Assembly (NCBI RefSeq): GCF_900142625.1
Contig: NZ_FRBN01000013.1
Span: 1-64,000, forward strand
Origin: Roseovarius marisflavi
GTDB lineage: Bacteria > Pseudomonadota > Alphaproteobacteria > Rhodobacterales > Rhodobacteraceae
Reading direction: 5' to 3'
DNA: 64,000 nucleotides
Position 1 is the first letter of the stretch, and each line of letters begins with the position of its first letter. The notes under the pieces were generated by a model. The model was given only the letters and a program-made list of their open reading frames with translations. It was not told the origin of the DNA and did not search any database. Shown here piece by piece: positions 61,916 to 64,000 of the stretch. The translations under genes and the position numbers were made by a program.

Positions 61916-63223
61916 ATGTCGTTACGCTGGCTTAAACCCTATGTGCCCCGCAGCCTGTATTGGCGGGCAACGCTGATCCTGCTCTTGCCGGTGATCACGC
62001 TGTTGCTCGTTGTCTCGATCGTCTTCATTCAACGCCATTTTGAGGGTGTGACGCAACAGATGACCGAGACGGTCAGCCGTGAAATTGTTGCGGTGCTGGG
62101 GGATGGCACGCGCCCGCCCGAGGCGTTGATCGATCAGCCGATTGCCAGAACGCTTGAGATTGATCTAAGCGTGATGAGCAAAGAGGACATCCCGGAAACT
62201 GATTTTCGTCAGTGGTTCGATTTTTCGGGCGTTGTTGTGATCCGGGAGTTCAAAAAGAAGTTCCCCGACTTGCAGGTGCTCGAACTGACGGATGACAGCC
62301 AGGTGCATTTGTATTTTCTGCGCGACGGGCAGGGCATAAAGCTGGCGTTTGACCGGCGCCGGGTCTCGGCGCGCCAACCGCATCAACTCTTGGTAAACAT
62401 GGTGTTCTTCGGGGTTCTGATGACGGTTATCTCGTATATTTATCTTCGCAAACAACTGCGCCCGATCACCCGGCTGGCGCGCGCCGCAGAGGCCTTTGGG
62501 CGCGGGCGGCATGTGCCCTATCGCCCGACCGGCGCGGCAGAGGTGCGCGCGGCGGGGGGCGCGTTTCTGGATATGCGCGCCCGGATTGAGCGCCAGATCG
62601 AACAGCGCACGCTGATGCTCTCGGGGGTCAGCCACGATTTGCGCACGCCGCTGACACGGTTGCGGCTTGGGCTGGCGATGCTGGAGGAGGATGAGGCCGA
62701 GCCTATGCTGCGCGATGTCGAGGATATGCAGCGGCTTCTGGACGGGTTTCTTGCCTTTGCACGCGGCGCGCAGGAGGGCGAGGCAGAGCCGGTCGACCCG
62801 ATCGCCCTGATGCGCAAGATCGTCGAGGACGCGCAGCGCAGCCAGGTCAACGTAGCCCTCACCGAAACCAGCGGCGAGGGCGAGATCAGCCTGCGCATCG
62901 GCAGTATCAGGCGCGCGGTCGAGAACCTGATCAACAATGCCGTCCGCTATGGCAGTCGCGCCGAGGTCTCTGTTGTGCTGACTGATAAATCGCTGCGCAT
63001 CCGGGTCGAGGATGACGGGCCGGGGATTGCCGCCGAGAGCCGCGATGAGGCGGTCAAGCCGTTCACCCGGCTGGAACCCGCGCGCAACCAGAACCGGGGC
63101 ACCGGGGTGGGGCTTGGCCTGTCGATCGTGCTTGACGTGGCGCGTGCCCATGGCGGCATGCTTCGCCTTGGGCAAAGCGACCGCCTTGGCGGATTGCAGG
63201 CCGATATCGTGATTGCCCGTTAG
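61916..63223 (+). CDS. EnvZ-like sensor histidine kinase
   Basis: 435 residues. TM1 is near residue 20-38 (LILLLPVITLLLVVSIVFI), then a ~115-residue periplasmic domain. TM2 (VNMVFFGVLMTVISYIYL) is followed by a HAMP domain (RPITRLARAAEAFGRGRHVP). The phospho-acceptor His is in LSGVSHDLRTPLTRLRLGLA. The ATPase domain has N-box VENLINNAVRYGSRAEV and GTGVGLGLSIVLDVAR. The order is that of EnvZ-type osmosensors. No response regulator is adjacent within the window. Confidence 0.92.
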   Translation: MSLRWLKPYVPRSLYWRATLILLLPVITLLLVVSIVFIQRHFEGVTQQMTETVSREIVAVLGDGTRPPEALIDQPIARTLEIDLSVMSKEDIPETDFRQWFDFSGVVVIREFKKKFPDLQVLELTDDSQVHLYFLRDGQGIKLAFDRRRVSARQPHQLLVNMVFFGVLMTVISYIYLRKQLRPITRLARAAEAFGRGRHVPYRPTGAAEVRAAGGAFLDMRARIERQIEQRTLMLSGVSHDLRTPLTRLRLGLAMLEEDEAEPMLRDVEDMQRLLDGFLAFARGAQEGEAEPVDPIALMRKIVEDAQRSQVNVALTETSGEGEISLRIGSIRRAVENLINNAVRYGSRAEVSVVLTDKSLRIRVEDDGPGIAAESRDEAVKPFTRLEPARNQNRGTGVGLGLSIVLDVARAHGGMLRLGQSDRLGGLQADIVIAR

Positions 63224-63342
63224 AGGGCCTCGCGTTCATTCGAATTCACGCGAGCCCCTCCAACGTATTGATTTTGCATGTTTGAGAAGCTCAAAACCGG
63301 GTTCCACTTTTGAGCAACATGCTCTGGGAAAACGGGGGGCTT

Positions 63343-63362
63343 GCCAGCCCTTTCAGGCTGGC
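63343..63362. terminator. Hairpin between convergent kinase and helicase genes
   Basis: GCCAGCC-CTTTCA-GGCTGGC, 7-bp stem without a T-run. It lies 15 bp after the helicase stop, in the converging gap, so it is probably a weak or Rho-assisted terminator. Confidence 0.5.
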
Positions 63363-63376
63363 CCGCAGGAGACCCT

Positions 63377-64000
63377 CTAGCGGGTGCGCCGCTCGTCAAA
63401 GCTCAGGGCGATGAAGCCGGGCAAATGGTCCCCCATGCCCGTCACCTTGCCGCCGCCATGATCCTGACGCCCGCGATCAGAGCCGCCGCCACCACCCCGG
63501 CGCGAGGAGCGCTCTTTACGCTCCGGCTTGGGGGCGGGTTGCTGCGGCTCCGGTGCTGCCTCCTGGGCGGCGACGGGGGCGGCAACCGGGGCCTCGGCAG
63601 CCTCTTGCGGTTTTGGGGTCTCTTCGGCCTTGGCCGCAGGTGCGTCGGTTTTTGGCTCTTCGGATTTCTTGGAGCGTCGGCTTACGCGGGGTTTGGCGGC
63701 TTTTTTCTCGGGCGCGGGGGCGGCTTCGGCTTCTGCCTCGGGGGCGGTGCCGGATTGCAGCGGATTATCGACGCGCGGAATCGCCTTTTGCAGCAGATCC
63801 TCGATCGCGGCGAGGTTCTTTTCGTCGCGCGGGATGCAGATCATGAGCGCCTTGCCATCGCGCCCGGCGCGGCCCGTGCGGCCGATTCGGTGCACGTAAT
63901 CCTCGGCATGGCTTGGCACATCGAAGTTGAACACATGGCTGACGGCGGGCACGTCAAGGCCACGCGCGGCCACGTCCGAGGCAATCAGAAACCGCAGGTC
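63377..64000 (-). CDS. DEAD-box RNA helicase, C-terminal part
   Basis: The 5' part lies beyond the window. The visible protein begins within helicase domain 2 ([20 protein letters not shown]) and includes the Arg-finger motif [21 protein letters not shown] low-complexity Ala/Pro/Glu/Lys tail of ~120 residues follows ([20 protein letters not shown]), then a Gly/Arg RGG-like end ([20 protein letters not shown]) and a conserved short tail ([16 protein letters not shown]). This is the RhlE-type layout. RNA unwinding in ribosome assembly or mRNA decay is the family role. Confidence 0.9.
   Translation of the reverse strand, partial: DLRFLIASDVAARGLDVPAVSHVFNFDVPSHAEDYVHRIGRTGRAGRDGKALMICIPRDEKNLAAIEDLLQKAIPRVDNPLQSGTAPEAEAEAAPAPEKKAAKPRVSRRSKKSEEPKTDAPAAKAEETPKPQEAAEAPVAAPVAAQEAAPEPQQPAPKPERKERSSRRGGGGGSDRGRQDHGGGKVTGMGDHLPGFIALSFDERRTR

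Overview
The window looks like a chromosomal segment of an alphaproteobacterium of the Rhodobacteraceae (Roseobacter-type) group. The reasons are high GC, class I PHA synthase, FNR/FixK-type TTGAT-N4-ATCAA boxes, an RTX adhesin-like protein, a branched-chain (Liv-type) ABC operon with amidase and M20 hydrolase, and IS families (IS630, IS110, IS66, IS6) common in that group. The family assignment is inference; no rRNA or ribosomal marker is present.

Layout. 1-0.8 kb: 3' end of an RTX/cadherin-like secreted protein. 1.1-7.6 kb: a scrapyard of nested and truncated insertion sequences (IS630 inside an IS110/IS66 chimera, a decayed and an intact IS6 copy, an IS21 istB piece, an integrase tail) around a membrane cyclic-nucleotide-binding protein and a MATE pump. 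7.9-18.9 kb: a catabolic cluster (molybdopterin oxidoreductase, cupin, MarR regulator with two matching palindromes, Liv-type ABC transporter, amidase, M20 amidohydrolase) in which the binding protein, LivH, LivF and amidase are all broken. 20.3-23.9 kb: tRNA-Thr followed by a deleted prophage remnant (small and large terminase, exonuclease-BRCT, HGGAGG-type protein, IS3 piece). 23.9-30.3 kb: PHA synthase and a MacAB/LolD-like tripartite ABC exporter.

30.3-47.5 kb is a coherent low-oxygen/energy-stress block: an acyl/acetyl-CoA synthetase - fused E1 - E2 - acyl carrier protein operon, a bactofilin-like membrane protein, DUF2267 protein, a Crp/Fnr regulator without FNR-type cysteines, an OmpR-type response regulator, a PAS hybrid kinase carrying the FixL haem-ligand signature, a host-attachment-type protein, a flavodoxin-fold reductase, a site-2 protease with CBS domains, a Usp-like protein, a Lon-family protease and a broken Kelch gene. 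Four perfect and three one-mismatch FNR/FixK boxes sit in its promoter regions, so the local regulators and these genes probably form one regulon.

47.5-56.6 kb holds the most unusual locus. A secreted repeat protein is followed by a minus-strand operon (90-aa propeptide-like protein, subtilase with a Lys/Glu-rich tail, a truncated ATP-grasp-like protein, a full ATP-grasp ligase) and by a divergent 908-aa protein that fuses an SGNH hydrolase, a trypsin-like protease and an endonuclease/exonuclease/phosphatase domain, all with intact catalytic residues and no signal peptide. I regard it as a candidate undescribed protease/ligase/nuclease system.

56.6-60.8 kb: a degraded island beside tRNA-Asn (IS5 tail, conjugation coupling-protein fragment, intact large serine recombinase with a small coupled ORF, GIY-YIG and NgoFVII-like remnants). 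60.9-64 kb: ordinary chromosome (MBL hydrolase, EnvZ-like kinase, DEAD-box helicase C-terminus).
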